A DNA stretch of 64,000 nt, taken from an uncultured Acidimicrobiales bacterium. GTDB taxonomy: Bacteria; Actinomycetota; Acidimicrobiia; Acidimicrobiales; SZUA-35. The notes under the pieces are model-generated. The model saw nothing but the letters and a program-made list of their open reading frames with translations. It was not told where the DNA came from and searched no databases. Below are positions 29,170 through 39,811 of this stretch, piece after piece. The DNA lies in NCBI GenBank assembly GCA_937922805.1, contig CALAJV010000006.1:62001-126000 (forward strand), read 5' to 3'. Each line of letters starts with the position of its first letter. Position 1 is the stretch's first letter. The position numbers were made by a program, and so were the translations under genes.

Positions 29170-32091
29170 TTATTCGCGGGGAATTTCTCGTTCTTCGAAG
29201 GTCTCGATAATGTCGCCTTCTTTGAGATCTTGGAAGTCGGAGAGACCAATACCACACTCAAAGCCGGATGCGACTTCTTGAGCATCTTCTTTGAAGCGCT
29301 TGAGCGATTGGATTGATCCCTTCCAGATGATCGTTCCGTCTCGCAAGAAGCGGACCTTGGACCCTCGGGTTATGACCCCGTTGGTTACGAGGCAGCCAGC
29401 GATAGCGCCTAGTCGAGGGACTCGGAAGATCTCTCGAACTTCAGCATCACCAGTAACAACTTCTTCAAACTCTGGAGCCAGCAAGCCGAGCATTGCGTTC
29501 TCGATATCTTCCAGCAACTTGTAGATGATCTCGTAGTTTCGGATCTCGACTTTTTCTTTGTCGGCTAGTTCTCTAGCTTTGCGATCAGGGCGAACGTTAA
29601 AGCCCAAGATCGTGGCATTTGATGCTGCTGCCAACTGAACGTCGTTTTCGGTTATGCCGCCAACACCGCGCAGAACAAAGGCGAGCTTTACGTCTTCACG
29701 CTCTCGCTTCTTCAAGCTGTCGCAAACTGCTTCGAGTGAACCGTTTACGTCGGCTTTGACGATCAGATTCAACGTTGCTGTTTCGCCCGCCTGAATCTGT
29801 TTGAAAATGTCTTCGAGCTTCGCTCCGCCACTAGTTGCCGATGCATCTCGACCCAAACTGGCCAAACGGTGCCAGTGTTCCCGAGTTTCAGCGACCTTTG
29901 ACGCCACTTTTTCGTTCGGAGCGACGATGAACGTATCTCCGGCTTCAGCAACTTCGCTAAGGCCGAGAACCTGCACTGGAGTAGATGGTGGAGCCTCTTC
30001 GACTCGTTCGCCCTTGTCGTTCACCAGAGCTCGGATTCGGCCCCAAGCGGCACCGCTAACTAGCGGATCACCAACTCGCAGGGTGCCTCGCTCGACGATT
30101 ACGGTTGCGACAGGACCCCGGCCGGTATCGAGATGAGCTTCTAGAACCGAACCAGCTGAACGGCCCTCGGGGGTGGCTCGGAGATCTTCAACCTCAGCAA
30201 TAAGCAAAAGGTTGTCGATGAGGTCAGGCAAGCCTTCGCCCGTCATCGCCGAGACCGGAACCATGATGACGTCGCCGCCCCATGCCTCTGGAACAAGTCC
30301 ACGTTCCGAAAGCTGAGTCATAACGCGTTGGGGATCCGAACCTTCACGGTCGATCTTGTTGATGGCCACGATGATGGGCACTTCAGCCGCTTTGGCATGA
30401 TCCAACGCCTCAAGGGTTTGAGGCATTACACCATCATCAGCCGCTACCACCAAAATTACGATGTCGGTAGCATCGGCGCCTCGGGCCCGCATGGCGGTAA
30501 AGGCTTCGTGGCCAGGAGTGTCAAGGAAGGTCAGTCGATTACCGTCGCGCTCGATTTGGTATGCCCCGATGTGTTGGGTAATGCCACCAGCTTCGCTATC
30601 GACAACATTGGCTGAACGGATCTTGTCCAACAGGAGGGTCTTGCCGTGGTCGACGTGGCCCATCACTGTTATAACCGGCGGCCGGATCGGCCACGAGTCG
30701 ACGATTTCGTCGTCTTCTTCGTCAGCAAATTCGAGCAGCTTTCGCAGCTCCACTTCTTGCTCTTCGCCCGGATCGACCAAACGAATCTCGGCACCGATCT
30801 CTTCGGCAAAGAGCTCGATCATTTCGTCGGTCAGAGACTGAGTTGCAGTGACCATCTCACCGTTGGTCAACAAGAATCTGACGACGTCTGCGGCAGTTCG
30901 ATTGAGTCGAGGACCGAGATCTTGGGCTGTCGACGCTCGTTCGATAACGATCAATCCGGTTGGGATTGGAGCATCCTCAGCTGAGTAGGTCGGCACGTCC
31001 ATTGGCGTGAGTTCTTCACGGTTGCGACGACGTCGACTCTTGCGTCGTTGACGCCCTCGGTTTGGAGGACCGCCACGACCAGGAGGGCCACCGCGACCGG
31101 GAGGACCGCCACGGCCTCCGCTAGGAGGACCACCAGGGGCACCACCGGGAGAGCTACCGCCAGGTCGGGGCCCGCTTGGCGAGCTTCGGAAGCCGCCGCC
31201 TCCACCACTGCGAGGGCCATCATTGCGACTTTGAGGGGTAGGGCGCGATCGGGCGCCGCCACCAGGAGGAGGAGGGATCGGTTTGCCACCACGGCCTCGT
31301 GGAGGCCCAGGCGGAGGAGGTATAGGTTTACCGCCGGGAGATTTGGCTGGCGCAGCCTCTGCCGATGCACCTTGGGCCGCTGAGGCCGTAGAAGCATCAG
31401 AGCCAGCCTGCGCAGCCTCTTTCGATCCTGGTGCGCTAGCTGGAGGCTGTTCGGCAACAGCTGGAGCAGGCTCTGCAGCAGCTGGCTCTGGAGTAGCGGG
31501 AGCTGGAGTAGCTGGAGCTGGTGTTTCGACCGGAGCTGGCGGCTCTGGCGTTGGTTCAACGACGACCGGCGGCTCAACAACTGGTTCGGGAGCGCTCGGG
31601 GCCGGCGCTGGCGCTGGCGGTGCTGGCGCTGGGGCCGGTGCTACGTCAGCCTCAACTGGCCGAATTGATGGTGGCGGAGGTGGAATCGCCTTCGAACTAG
31701 GTGGGTCGGGCTTCGATGACACCACCGCAGGCGACGGAGGTTTCGGTGCAGCTGGCTCAGCGTCGAGAGAAGAAGACTTCGACTCTGCTTCTGAACTTGC
31801 AGCTGTCGCTTTCTTCGTCGACTTCTTGGCCGCCTTCTTCGGAGCTGGCTTGGTCGAGATGACCTTTTTCGCCTCGGACGGTTCAGCCGTTTCTTCTGCG
31901 GGTTCTTCAACCGGCTCTCGGATCAGACCTTCGCGCTCGGCTTTTCGCCGAACCCGATCTGCCTGCGCCTCGACGACACTCGAGGAATGGCTCTTGACCC
32001 CGACGCCCAAAGCGTTGCAGAGATCAATTACTTCTTTATTGGAGAGACCCATTTCTCTCGCCAGTTCGTATACCCGTACTTTTGCTGGCAC
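29170..32091 (-). CDS. infB: Translation initiation factor IF-2
   Basis: IF-2 brings initiator tRNA to the 30S subunit and promotes subunit joining with GTP. The 973 residues start with an IF2-N module ([20 protein letters not shown]), then a long Ala/Pro/Glu and Gly/Arg/Pro-rich linker (to about residue 365), the G domain with GHVDHGKT near residue 478, DTPGHEAF and NKID, then domains II, III and the fMet-tRNA-binding C-terminal domain. The linker is longer than in many bacteria but typical of high-GC actinobacteria. Start is GTG with AGGTGAT nine bases upstream. The 221 bases between ylxR and infB hold no convincing gene. Confidence 0.97.
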   Translation of the reverse strand: MPAKVRVYELAREMGLSNKEVIDLCNALGVGVKSHSSSVVEAQADRVRRKAEREGLIREPVEEPAEETAEPSEAKKVISTKPAPKKAAKKSTKKATAASSEAESKSSSLDAEPAAPKPPSPAVVSSKPDPPSSKAIPPPPPSIRPVEADVAPAPAPAPPAPAPAPSAPEPVVEPPVVVEPTPEPPAPVETPAPATPAPATPEPAAAEPAPAVAEQPPASAPGSKEAAQAGSDASTASAAQGASAEAAPAKSPGGKPIPPPPGPPRGRGGKPIPPPPGGGARSRPTPQSRNDGPRSGGGGGFRSSPSGPRPGGSSPGGAPGGPPSGGRGGPPGRGGPPGRGGPPNRGRQRRKSRRRRNREELTPMDVPTYSAEDAPIPTGLIVIERASTAQDLGPRLNRTAADVVRFLLTNGEMVTATQSLTDEMIELFAEEIGAEIRLVDPGEEQEVELRKLLEFADEEDDEIVDSWPIRPPVITVMGHVDHGKTLLLDKIRSANVVDSEAGGITQHIGAYQIERDGNRLTFLDTPGHEAFTAMRARGADATDIVILVVAADDGVMPQTLEALDHAKAAEVPIIVAINKIDREGSDPQRVMTQLSERGLVPEAWGGDVIMVPVSAMTGEGLPDLIDNLLLIAEVEDLRATPEGRSAGSVLEAHLDTGRGPVATVIVERGTLRVGDPLVSGAAWGRIRALVNDKGERVEEAPPSTPVQVLGLSEVAEAGDTFIVAPNEKVASKVAETREHWHRLASLGRDASATSGGAKLEDIFKQIQAGETATLNLIVKADVNGSLEAVCDSLKKREREDVKLAFVLRGVGGITENDVQLAAASNATILGFNVRPDRKARELADKEKVEIRNYEIIYKLLEDIENAMLGLLAPEFEEVVTGDAEVREIFRVPRLGAIAGCLVTNGVITRGSKVRFLRDGTIIWKGSIQSLKRFKEDAQEVASGFECGIGLSDFQDLKEGDIIETFEEREIPRE

Positions 32092-32312
32092 TGCGACAAC
32101 ATCACCTCTAGTGGAGCGCCCCAGGAGAACCCCGACGGCGACAAATTAGCCTATCGCCATGTATTCGGTACGCCATGCGTAGCGAGGGCAAGAGGAACAC
32201 TTGACACCCTAGCGAAATACCTGCAAAGACGGCGATTAACCTTGCATGGACCTTTTGTGAGGCCTGAAATGCTTGTACCTCGACGTACGGCCAGGGTCCA
32301 AACCGCACCTAT

Positions 32313-32576
32313 TTAGACGAAGTGGCGCACCAAATCGTCTAAAGCGGTCTGGTTCAGCCGGCATCTAAATGCCCGATTGAACGACTTTTTTTCATTTGCG
32401 AGCTGGAAACATTCCGGTCCGCTGGTCCGGCAAATCCAAGCTCCCCGCCCCGGAATCGCTCGACCCAGTTGAATTTTTTGCTCTATACCATCGCCGACCA
32501 GACCCAAACGTTGCAGTGTTGACTGCGGCTTACGCTCGCCGCAGCCAACACAAGTCCGAGTTGGTTCGACCGTCAT
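32313..32576 (-). CDS. ylxR: YlxR (DUF448) RNA-binding-like protein
   Basis: The 87-residue protein has the DUF448 features: TCVGCGERKPQSTLQRL at the N-terminus, GRAIPGRGAWIC in the middle and KKSFNRAFR near the end. It is encoded directly after nusA with a four-base ATGA overlap. The family is small and basic, probably nucleic-acid binding; its precise role is not settled. Confidence 0.9.
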   Translation of the reverse strand: MTVEPTRTCVGCGERKPQSTLQRLGLVGDGIEQKIQLGRAIPGRGAWICRTSGPECFQLANEKKSFNRAFRCRLNQTALDDLVRHFV

Positions 32577-34030
32577 TCCTCTTCGGAGGTGTCTTCGCCG
32601 TCAGCTGAATCAGCTGAGTGGTCGTCGGCACCGGACTCGTCGCCGGACTCCGATGCTCCAACCTCGTCGGATCCATCCTCAGCCGAGCCACCAGGGTCAT
32701 CCTGACGAGAATCAGCAGAAGCCTCATCAGTATCGTCAGCCGACTCAGAAGAAGCCTCATCAGTATCGCCAGTCGACTCAGAAGAAGCCTCGTCGGCCTC
32801 GTCGGTCGACTCAGCCTCAGGAGTATCGTCAGTCGATTCAGCGGAATCCTCGTCAGCCGACTCAGAAGAAGCCTCTTCGCTATCAGCCGGGGCGTCGGCG
32901 CTATCGGCCGGCTCAGAGGCATTGCCAACCGATTCGTTCCACTCGTCGACTGACATCGCGGCACTGCCATCAGCAGGTTGCCACATTTGTTCGCCGCTCT
33001 CTTCGTCGACGATCCATTCGCCTTCGGCCCATTCTTCGCCGGCGTACTGAGCTTCTTCTTCGATTTGGGTTTCGCTCTTGATATCAATTCGCCAACCGGT
33101 CAACCGGTGGGCCAACCGAGCGTTTTGCCCTTCCTTACCAATGGCCAGAGACAGCTGGAAATCGGGAACGATTACTTCAGCGGTACTGGTGTCGTAGTCG
33201 ATCCGAACTTCTTTTACTTTGGCTGGAGACAGCGCCTTAGCTACGAAGTCGTACGGGTCTTCGCTGTAAGGGATAATGTCGACCTTCTCGCCGTTCAGCT
33301 CGTTCACAACCATGCGAACTCGTGAGCCGCGAGCGCCTACGCAGGCGCCAACCGGGTCGACGTTTTGATCGTTCGACCAAACGGAGATCTTGGTTCGGTG
33401 TCCCGGTTCCCGGGCGCAGGCCTTGATCTCGACGATGCCGTCGGCAATTTCGGGAACTTCTAGCTCAAACAGCCGCTTGATCAGCCCAGGGTGGGTCCGA
33501 CTAACAACGATTTGCGGACCCTTGACTGTTCGGCGAACCTCAACGATGTAGGCCTTGATCCTATTGCCACCCTCAGAGCGAGGCCCCATAGACACTTGCT
33601 CAGCTTGAGGCAGAAGGGCCTCAACCCGACCTAGATCGAGCAGGGTGTAGCGAGAATCAGTCTGCTGAACGATGCCGGTAACGATGTCGCCCTCTCGGCC
33701 TGCGTACTCTTCGTACTTCATCTCTCGCTCAACTTCACGAATTCCCTGGGTGAGAATCTGCTTGGTCGTTTGTGCCGCTATTCGACCGAACGAATCGGGA
33801 GTAACGTCCATCTCTTCGCCCTCGGGCTCGCCGTCTTCGTCAAGGTCCTGGGCAAAGACGCGAATATCAAACGATGTCGGGTCAATCGTTACCCACGCGT
33901 ATTCGTATGACTCTGGCATTCGCTTGTAGGCCGATTCGAGTGCGTTGGCCATAATGCCGAAAAGCTTCTCGACTGAGATTCCACGATCTTCTGCCAGCGC
34001 TTGAAGCGCCTCTGTCATCTCATTAGCCAT
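32573..34030 (-). CDS. nusA: Transcription termination/antitermination factor NusA with acidic Ser-rich tail
   Basis: NusA binds RNA polymerase and nascent RNA in pausing, termination and rRNA antitermination. The protein (485 residues from ATG 34030) has the N-terminal polymerase-binding domain, an S1 domain ([19 protein letters not shown]) and two KH domains ([27 protein letters not shown]). After about residue 350 a tail of some 130 residues follows, almost only Ser, Asp, Glu, Ala, Gly and Thr, built from imperfect 11-residue units. E. coli NusA has acidic helical repeats here, but this tail looks disordered. The start overlaps the rimP stop by eight bases; an ATG 12 bases further in is an alternative. 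Confidence 0.95.
   Translation of the reverse strand: MANEMTEALQALAEDRGISVEKLFGIMANALESAYKRMPESYEYAWVTIDPTSFDIRVFAQDLDEDGEPEGEEMDVTPDSFGRIAAQTTKQILTQGIREVEREMKYEEYAGREGDIVTGIVQQTDSRYTLLDLGRVEALLPQAEQVSMGPRSEGGNRIKAYIVEVRRTVKGPQIVVSRTHPGLIKRLFELEVPEIADGIVEIKACAREPGHRTKISVWSNDQNVDPVGACVGARGSRVRMVVNELNGEKVDIIPYSEDPYDFVAKALSPAKVKEVRIDYDTSTAEVIVPDFQLSLAIGKEGQNARLAHRLTGWRIDIKSETQIEEEAQYAGEEWAEGEWIVDEESGEQMWQPADGSAAMSVDEWNESVGNASEPADSADAPADSEEASSESADEDSAESTDDTPEAESTDEADEASSESTGDTDEASSESADDTDEASADSRQDDPGGSAEDGSDEVGASESGDESGADDHSADSADGEDTSEEE
32721..32786 (-). repeat. Two 33-base tandem repeats in the nusA tail
   Basis: Units 32721-32753 and 32754-32786 differ at three positions and encode [11 protein letters not shown] and [11 protein letters not shown]. 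More degenerate copies continue to about 32875. The unit keeps the reading frame, so copy number can change without breaking nusA. Confidence 0.85.
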
Positions 34031-34652
34031 CGGTATCACCGTTCCCATCTATGTTTGGATGTGAGCCCACAGCTGCCTTGGCATCGTCGGCACTATCCGC
34101 TTGTTGTTTTGACTTACTTGCTTTCGACTTTTTCTTTTTGCCTTTGCCCTTGCCACCCTTGCGCGGGGTTGGCCCCCATTCGAACACGGTTTTGGCCTTA
34201 GCGATGTCGTCTAGCCGGATGACCTGGTTCTCTTCCTCGTCGAGAGGAACACCATTGATCTCTTTTGCTTCGACCGTGATCTGATCTTGTTCGACAGCGG
34301 CCAGTAGGCCCTGCACTCGTCGTGGCTCAACCGACGGAATCAGTTTTACTGTTATTTGCTCCCCCATGGCACGACGGAAATGCTCGACGCGACGAAGCGG
34401 GCGTTCTATGCCAGGGCTAGAAACTTCAAGGGTGTATCGACCTGGGACAGGATCGTGCTGATCCAGAACGGGCGAAACCAGGCGATTCACGCTAGCCAGC
34501 GTTTTAGTAGTGACGCCACCAGGCTCATCGATGACCAACCGCAAGGTGCCACCTACCCATTCGACATCTAACAATTCGGCTCCAGTAGTTGCTATTACTG
34601 GGCTCAGGAGGTCGCGAACAGCGTCGGCAACCGGTGAATCCTCACCTGCCAT
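34023..34652 (-). CDS. rimP: Ribosome maturation factor RimP
   Basis: RimP assists 30S assembly before S12 docking. The 209 residues show the alpha/beta N-terminal domain (ELLDVEWVGGTLRLVIDEPGGVT, SPVLDQHDPVPGRYTLEVSSPGIERPL) and the SH3-like C-terminal domain. A basic Lys-rich segment with RKGGKGKGKKKKSK and an acidic end extend it by about 50 residues beyond the usual size. It heads the operon rimP-nusA-ylxR-infB-ylxP-rbfA-truB-ribF; a good AAGGAGG-like site lies upstream of the ATG. Confidence 0.94.
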   Translation of the reverse strand: MAGEDSPVADAVRDLLSPVIATTGAELLDVEWVGGTLRLVIDEPGGVTTKTLASVNRLVSPVLDQHDPVPGRYTLEVSSPGIERPLRRVEHFRRAMGEQITVKLIPSVEPRRVQGLLAAVEQDQITVEAKEINGVPLDEEENQVIRLDDIAKAKTVFEWGPTPRKGGKGKGKKKKSKASKSKQQADSADDAKAAVGSHPNIDGNGDTDG

Positions 34653-34766
34653 GTAAATCCTCCTTGACTGGACTACTTCCGAGTCTTAGAGGTTCTAACA
34701 CATCGGAACGGACGAAAGGTACTGGCGAACCCAGTCAACGCTGGATTCGACCTGTTCCCAGAAATC

Positions 34767-34790
34767 AAAAGCGTGGGCCGCAGCCCACGC
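34767..34790 (-). terminator. Rho-independent terminator after the acyl-CoA synthetase gene
   Basis: GCGTGGGC and GCCCACGC form a perfect eight-base stem with a four-base loop, followed on the minus strand by TTTTGATTT. It lies 100 bases after the synthetase stop and upstream of rimP, separating the two transcripts. Confidence 0.85.
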
Positions 34791-34888
34791 CTTGACATCT
34801 TACCCGATCCGAACCTCATTACGGCACCGCCTCAGACGCTCCTTGCCACTCAGCGTGTCCACCTCGTTCGGAGCAAAACACCTCGCTC

Positions 34889-36586
34889 CTAACTTTTGGA
34901 GGATTGTTCAAGGAACTCTTGCGCCGTACGTGGTTGTCCATCCGTGCGGTTCGATTCGATTTGTCTGAGCTCGACTCGACGAATCTTGCCCGACACCGTC
35001 TTTGGCAAATCACTGAACTCTAGACGCCGAATCAGCTTGTACCCAGAAACGCGATCACGGAGGAACGCAAAAATGTCAGCAGCGGTCTCAGCGGTAGGCT
35101 CATGTCCTGCGCTGGTAATAACGAAGGCCTTTGGTACAAACCCGCGTAGCTCGTCGGGCGAAGGAACTACTGCCGCTTCAGCCACCGCTGGGTGCTCAAC
35201 CAGGGCGCTTTCTAGCTCGAACGGGCTGATCCGGTAGCCAGATGCTTTGAATACGTCATCGGCCCTTCCCACGTAGGTGATGTAGCCGTCCTCGTCTCGA
35301 GCCGCGACGTCGCCTGTGTGGTAGTAATCGTTGCGCATCACTTCTGAAGTTTTGTCGTCATCATCGGCGTAGCAATCCATGATCGCAAGCGGTCGCAGAT
35401 CACCCAGTTGAACCGCTATTTCACCTTCATCAGCCGGCGAGTCATCAGGGTCGACTAAGACGATCGGGTAGCCAGGCATCGGCCGACCCATCGAACCAGG
35501 CTTGATGGGAGAACCGGGCGAGTTCGCGATTTGCGCGGTTGTCTCGGTTTGACCGTAGCCGTCCCGGATTGTCGTGCCCCAGGCGTTTTCTACTTGGGCA
35601 ATTACTTCTGGATTCAATGGCTCGCCAGCCGAAAGCAGTTCGCGAAGCGCAACCGGGTACGCGCTGAGATCTTCTTGAACGAGGAATCGCCATACCGTTG
35701 GCGGTGCACACAGCGTGGTTACCTTCTTGGCCACAACCACATCGAGAACTTCAGGGGCAACGAAACGCTCGTAGTTGTAAATGAAAACGCACGCTTGCGC
35801 GTTGAACGGCGCGAAGAAGCAGCCCCAGGCGTGTTTAGCCCACCCCGGTGAGCTCAGCGTCCAGTGAATATCGCCCGGTTGGAGTCCGAGCCAATACATG
35901 GTTGACAGATGGCCAACTGGGTAGCTCAGGTGAGAGTGGCGAACCAACTTAGGTTTGGATGTGGTCCCGGAGGTGAAGTATTCGAGCAAAGGATCAGTGC
36001 TTGCGACCGGTTCTTCGGCCACGTAAGCATCGGCGGCATCGGCTGACTCCTCGAAGGCGAGCCACCCGCTCCCACCACCGGGACATACCTTCACTGCTTC
36101 GCCCTTAATTTCGGGGGCGAGCTTATCGACCGATTTGGCTCCAACCGAGTTGGTGATGACCATGGAAGCCTTGCCCCGATCGAACCGATCAGCCAGGTCG
36201 CTTCCGGCCAGTAGCGTGGTTGCCGGGATTACTACCGCTCCGATCCTCATCGCTGCCAGCATCGTCTCCCACAACTCGACCTGGTTGCCCAGCATGACAA
36301 TAATTCGATCACCTTTTCGGGCGCCGTTGCCGGACAAGAAGTTGGCAACCTGGTTAGAACGCAACGCCAGTTGGTGGTAACTCAAGATGGTCTCGGAGCC
36401 ATCTTCTTCAACCAGGTGCAACGCCGGTGAATCGTTGCCCGCCGCCACGACGTCGAAGTAGTCGGTTACCCAGTTAAAGTCTGTCGGCAGATCCGGCCAG
36501 CTGAATTCTTGGTAAGCCGTTTCGTAGTCGAGCCGATGCTTGACCAAGAAGTCTCGGGCATCTACGAACGCAGAACTGGCTGACAT
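34889..36586 (-). CDS. AMP-forming acyl-CoA synthetase (medium-chain/acetoacetyl type)
   Basis: This 565-residue ANL-superfamily enzyme should activate a carboxylic acid to its acyl-CoA through an acyl-adenylate. The P-loop reads YFTSGTTSKPKLVRHSH, the A5 motif DGYGQTETT, the hinge with YHTGDVAARDEDGYITYVGRADDVFKASGYRIS, and the catalytic Lys near the C-terminus in PKTVSGKIRR. The layout fits the medium-chain or acetyl-CoA-synthetase-like branch (MACS group); the acid cannot be named. GGGGGAAG precedes the ATG. It is followed by a strong terminator, so it is a single-gene transcript. Confidence 0.92.
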   Translation of the reverse strand: MSASSAFVDARDFLVKHRLDYETAYQEFSWPDLPTDFNWVTDYFDVVAAGNDSPALHLVEEDGSETILSYHQLALRSNQVANFLSGNGARKGDRIIVMLGNQVELWETMLAAMRIGAVVIPATTLLAGSDLADRFDRGKASMVITNSVGAKSVDKLAPEIKGEAVKVCPGGGSGWLAFEESADAADAYVAEEPVASTDPLLEYFTSGTTSKPKLVRHSHLSYPVGHLSTMYWLGLQPGDIHWTLSSPGWAKHAWGCFFAPFNAQACVFIYNYERFVAPEVLDVVVAKKVTTLCAPPTVWRFLVQEDLSAYPVALRELLSAGEPLNPEVIAQVENAWGTTIRDGYGQTETTAQIANSPGSPIKPGSMGRPMPGYPIVLVDPDDSPADEGEIAVQLGDLRPLAIMDCYADDDDKTSEVMRNDYYHTGDVAARDEDGYITYVGRADDVFKASGYRISPFELESALVEHPAVAEAAVVPSPDELRGFVPKAFVITSAGHEPTAETAADIFAFLRDRVSGYKLIRRLEFSDLPKTVSGKIRRVELRQIESNRTDGQPRTAQEFLEQSSKS

Positions 36587-36710
36587 GATGGCTTCCCCCT
36601 GGTATCGATTTCTGACTCGATCATTGTCGCATCTCGAGGATTAGGCCGCACATCCTATTTTGAGTCTGGTATCGCGGGCAGCACCTGTCATGGTCGCAAG
36701 GTCTAGAATC

Positions 36711-37094
36711 ATGGGCATGGGATTCCTAGATTCGATCAAAGCGATGTTTTCAGAGGGTACGAAGTCCTTGGATGAAGATCTGAGCCGACGCGAAGCCGAA
36801 CGTAACGCGACGCCTGAGCAACGAATGGAGATGCTTCAAGACGAGATTGAAGACAACGACTCCGCGTTCGAAGATCTCCAATCAAAGATCGATCGCAAAG
36901 GTGCGGTCGCCCTTGCGGAGACAGAACTAGACGAACAAGAGCGTCAGGCCAGTCTTGATCGAGCGCAAAGCAACCAGCAGGCCGATCAGCACCCAACCGT
37001 GAACACCACTAACGCCACCTCCGATGACGGTGACGACGAAATCACTGACGCGGTTCTAGCCGAAACAGATAACAGCGGTGATACTGAGCAGTGA
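36711..37094 (+). CDS. Small acidic coiled-coil protein, function unknown
   Basis: The 127-residue product starts with an amphipathic helix (MGFLDSIKAMFSEG) like those that bind membrane surfaces, continues with a charged helix that could form a coiled coil (about residues 20-75, LSRREAERN...MEMLQDEIEDNDSAFEDLQSKID) and ends in a disordered acidic Thr/Asn/Asp tail. A distant resemblance to PspA-like helices is possible but I cannot support it. I choose the ATG at 36711, with AAGGT upstream; in-frame starts before it lie in non-coding-looking sequence. It is divergent from the acyl-CoA synthetase and convergent with ispG. Confidence 0.65.
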   Translation: MGMGFLDSIKAMFSEGTKSLDEDLSRREAERNATPEQRMEMLQDEIEDNDSAFEDLQSKIDRKGAVALAETELDEQERQASLDRAQSNQQADQHPTVNTTNATSDDGDDEITDAVLAETDNSGDTEQ

Positions 37095-37143
37095 ACCAGT
37101 CGCAGCCGACGTTAGAGAACTTCGCCGGAGTAGCTATCGGCGG

Positions 37144-38379
37144 CTAGGAACGACTTTTTTTGAGCAGTTCGACTACTTGTTCGGAATCGTTGGCGTCGTC
37201 GCCAAGCTCGTTGAGGTTTCGTTGCCGATCTTCTTCCGCGGCCCGGCGGGCCTCATCACGGGTCGCTGTCGCCCGGTCTAACGCAGCGTCGATTCCGTTC
37301 TCTTTGATGTATTCAGCCCATTCGACCAAGGTCGGTACCATCTCATCTTCTGGTACAACAGCAACGTTTGTTCCTCGGATAAACAGGTGGCCTCGTTTGT
37401 TGCCAGCGGCAATGCCAATATCGGCGTCACGAGCCTCGCCAGGTCCATTGACCACGCAACCCATAACCGCAACTTGAAGCGGGATCTCTCGATCAGCAAA
37501 CGCTTCTTGAGCATCTTGAGCGATCTTGTACACGTCTACTTCGGCCCGGCCACAAGATGGGCAGGCGATCAAATCAACGTTCTTTCGTTCCCGGAGCCCG
37601 AACGACTCAAGCAATGCTCGACCCATCCGAGCTTCATCAACTGGATCTGACGTGAGCGAATATCGGATGGTGTCGCCGATCCCTTCGGCTAGCAGGGTTG
37701 CGATGCCCGCAGTAGCTTTCAATATTCCCTGCGGCGGCGGACCGGCTTCAGTAACTCCTAGATGGAGCGGGTGGTCGGTTACTTCGCTTAGCTGACGATA
37801 GGCCTCGATCATGAGCGGAACGTTCGATGCCTTGACCGAGATCTTAATCAAATCAAAGTCCACCTGGTCGAAGTACTCGATCTCGCGAAGAGCCGACTCG
37901 ACCATTGCCTCAGGAGTAACTCGACCGCCATACTTTTCGTATAAGGCCGGATCGAGACTGCCGCCGTTGACACCGATGCGAATTGGCACGCCGCGATCTT
38001 TAGCTTCAGCCGCTACCGCTTTGATGTGCTCTGGTTTGCGAATGTTCCCAGGATTCAATCGCAAACAATGGACCCCAGCCTCAAGCGCTTCCAGCGCCCG
38101 CAAATACTGGTGGTGAATATCAGCCACGATTGGCACCGGGCTGCGCGGCACAATCCGAGCGAGCCCTTCAGCCGCTTCTGGTTCATTGCAGGTGCATCGC
38201 ACAATGTCGGCGCCAGCAGCAGTTAGCGCATAAATCTGTTGCAGCGTGCCTTCGACGTCGGCCGTCTTGGTGATTGTCATCGACTGGACCGTTATCGGAG
38301 CACCGCCGCCGACCGGCACATCGCCGACCATGATCTGCCTGGTCTTTGCTCGATCGAATTGAACTGCACCTGCGTCCAT
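37144..38379 (-). CDS. ispG: 4-hydroxy-3-methylbut-2-en-1-yl diphosphate synthase
   Basis: IspG (GcpE) converts methylerythritol cyclodiphosphate to HMBPP in the MEP isoprenoid pathway with a [4Fe-4S] cluster. The 411 residues carry the TIM-barrel start (PITVQSMTITKTADVEGTL), the CLRLNPGNI strand, and the cluster region CPSCGR plus MGCVVNGPGEA. A Lys/Glu/Arg-rich tail of about 40 residues is an extension. It lies near dxr and rseP, as in other actinobacteria. Confidence 0.96.
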   Translation of the reverse strand: MDAGAVQFDRAKTRQIMVGDVPVGGGAPITVQSMTITKTADVEGTLQQIYALTAAGADIVRCTCNEPEAAEGLARIVPRSPVPIVADIHHQYLRALEALEAGVHCLRLNPGNIRKPEHIKAVAAEAKDRGVPIRIGVNGGSLDPALYEKYGGRVTPEAMVESALREIEYFDQVDFDLIKISVKASNVPLMIEAYRQLSEVTDHPLHLGVTEAGPPPQGILKATAGIATLLAEGIGDTIRYSLTSDPVDEARMGRALLESFGLRERKNVDLIACPSCGRAEVDVYKIAQDAQEAFADREIPLQVAVMGCVVNGPGEARDADIGIAAGNKRGHLFIRGTNVAVVPEDEMVPTLVEWAEYIKENGIDAALDRATATRDEARRAAEEDRQRNLNELGDDANDSEQVVELLKKSRS

Positions 38380-38494
38380 GGCCCTGAGGGTAACGGATCA
38401 CAGCTTTTCTCGTCGGATTCAACGATGCATTCATCGCTGGAAGTCTGGGCAATCCGACTACCGGCAGTGCGACCGAGCTGGACCAAGCGCCAAA

Positions 38495-39811
38495 TTAGCC
38501 GGAGATTGGGCGAACGAGATCGAGGTAGAGAGTAGACACAAACAAAAAGCCCAACACGGCGATGACGATGTAGGTCGGAACAAGGGCCTTGGCTACATCG
38601 GCTCGATAGCGACGCTCCTTGGTTGAACGAATCCGTTCGTAGGTGGCAATAAGTGCGTGACCACCGTCGAGTGGGAGAAGCGGCAACAGGTTCAAGATGC
38701 CGACAAAGACATTGATGGTGGCTAGCATTCCCAACGGGACAGTCACGTCAAAATCTGGTTGGCCCGCCAATCGAACCGCTCCGACCACCGAAATTGGACG
38801 CCGAGCTTCTTCATCTTGCACATCGACATCAGCTTGCCCTTCGAACATCAACTGGCCAAGCTCGAAGAACATCACTGGGTTGAGAAACTCTGGGATAAAC
38901 GACAAGGTCTGCCACACCGACTCGCCAAAGAGTTGAAAGCCGAGCAAAGGGCTCTCCCTGGTGCGCTCATAGGTTGGGCCGACGCCGAGATAACCAATTG
39001 TGCTTCCATCGTCTCGGTCGACTGAGGCTAGCTCCGCTGACGTTTCGAAGGTCGAGCCATCCCGTTCCACCGTGAGAAGAACAGCTTCTCCTGGTCGTTC
39101 TTGGATGTACTCGACAGCGTCGCCCCACACGGCCATGTCTTGCCCGTCGATAGCGAGAATATCGTCGCCGATCTCAAGACCGGCTAGAAGAGAAGGAGTG
39201 GTTTCAGACGTTTTCAATCGGGAAATCTCTCCGATGCTCCATTTGGAGTCGTCTTGCAAACCGACCATGGAAACAATCACAACAAACAAAACAATCGCCT
39301 GAATGAAATGCATGATCGAACCAGCAGTTATCACCAGCATCCGACGCGGATACGACTGATTCTTATACGCCCTCGGCTCATCCTCGGGGTCACACGGATC
39401 CAGATTATGCATCCCAATAATTCGGACAAACGCCCCAGCCGGAATCAAACGAATCCCGTACTCGGTCTCACCTCGACGAAACGACCACAACCGCGGCCCC
39501 ATAAACAAAAAGAACTGAGTCGCCTTCATCCCGGTCCAGCGAGCAGTCATAAAGTGACCAAGCTCATGCAAAAAGATCATCACAATCAAACCAACAACAA
39601 CCAGGAAATACCGAGGCCCAGCGCCGAACCACAACAACCCAAACAAGCCGGCAATCAACACCAGCCCAAACGGATTCGTTCGACCCTCCTCAACCTCTTT
39701 AGGTTCGGCGAACGCCCACGGGGCTTTTTCGGTCTCTGACAAATCGCCGGTTGCGTCAGCCATAATCGGCTGGTTCGCTTTACTGCCGTGGTCGTTGATA
39801 ATTTCGCTCAT
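38495..39811 (-). CDS. rseP: Site-2 intramembrane metalloprotease RseP/Rip1 type
   Basis: This M50B protease cleaves membrane substrates, often anti-sigma factors. Seen: the zinc motif HELGHFM in the first core membrane helix, a PDZ domain in the middle (GLEIGDDILAIDGQDMAVWG), the second motif LNLLPLLPLDGGH near the C-terminus with its Asp ligand, and a last membrane helix. The start at ATG 39811 (438 residues) gives a 60-residue cytoplasmic N-terminal segment; a much earlier start adds sequence without coding character. Base use in 39240-39720 is strongly strand-skewed compared with the rest. It lies between dxr and ispG, matching M. tuberculosis rip1. Confidence 0.94.
   Translation of the reverse strand: MSEIINDHGSKANQPIMADATGDLSETEKAPWAFAEPKEVEEGRTNPFGLVLIAGLFGLLWFGAGPRYFLVVVGLIVMIFLHELGHFMTARWTGMKATQFFLFMGPRLWSFRRGETEYGIRLIPAGAFVRIIGMHNLDPCDPEDEPRAYKNQSYPRRMLVITAGSIMHFIQAIVLFVVIVSMVGLQDDSKWSIGEISRLKTSETTPSLLAGLEIGDDILAIDGQDMAVWGDAVEYIQERPGEAVLLTVERDGSTFETSAELASVDRDDGSTIGYLGVGPTYERTRESPLLGFQLFGESVWQTLSFIPEFLNPVMFFELGQLMFEGQADVDVQDEEARRPISVVGAVRLAGQPDFDVTVPLGMLATINVFVGILNLLPLLPLDGGHALIATYERIRSTKERRYRADVAKALVPTYIVIAVLGFLFVSTLYLDLVRPISG

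Noticed and set aside
31283-32149. A 288-codon plus-strand open frame opposite infB, rich in Gly and Ala
   Set aside because: It is antisense to the Ala/Pro/Gly-rich IF-2 linker; the GC-rich low-complexity codons of infB keep the opposite strand open. The infB frame has domain matches.
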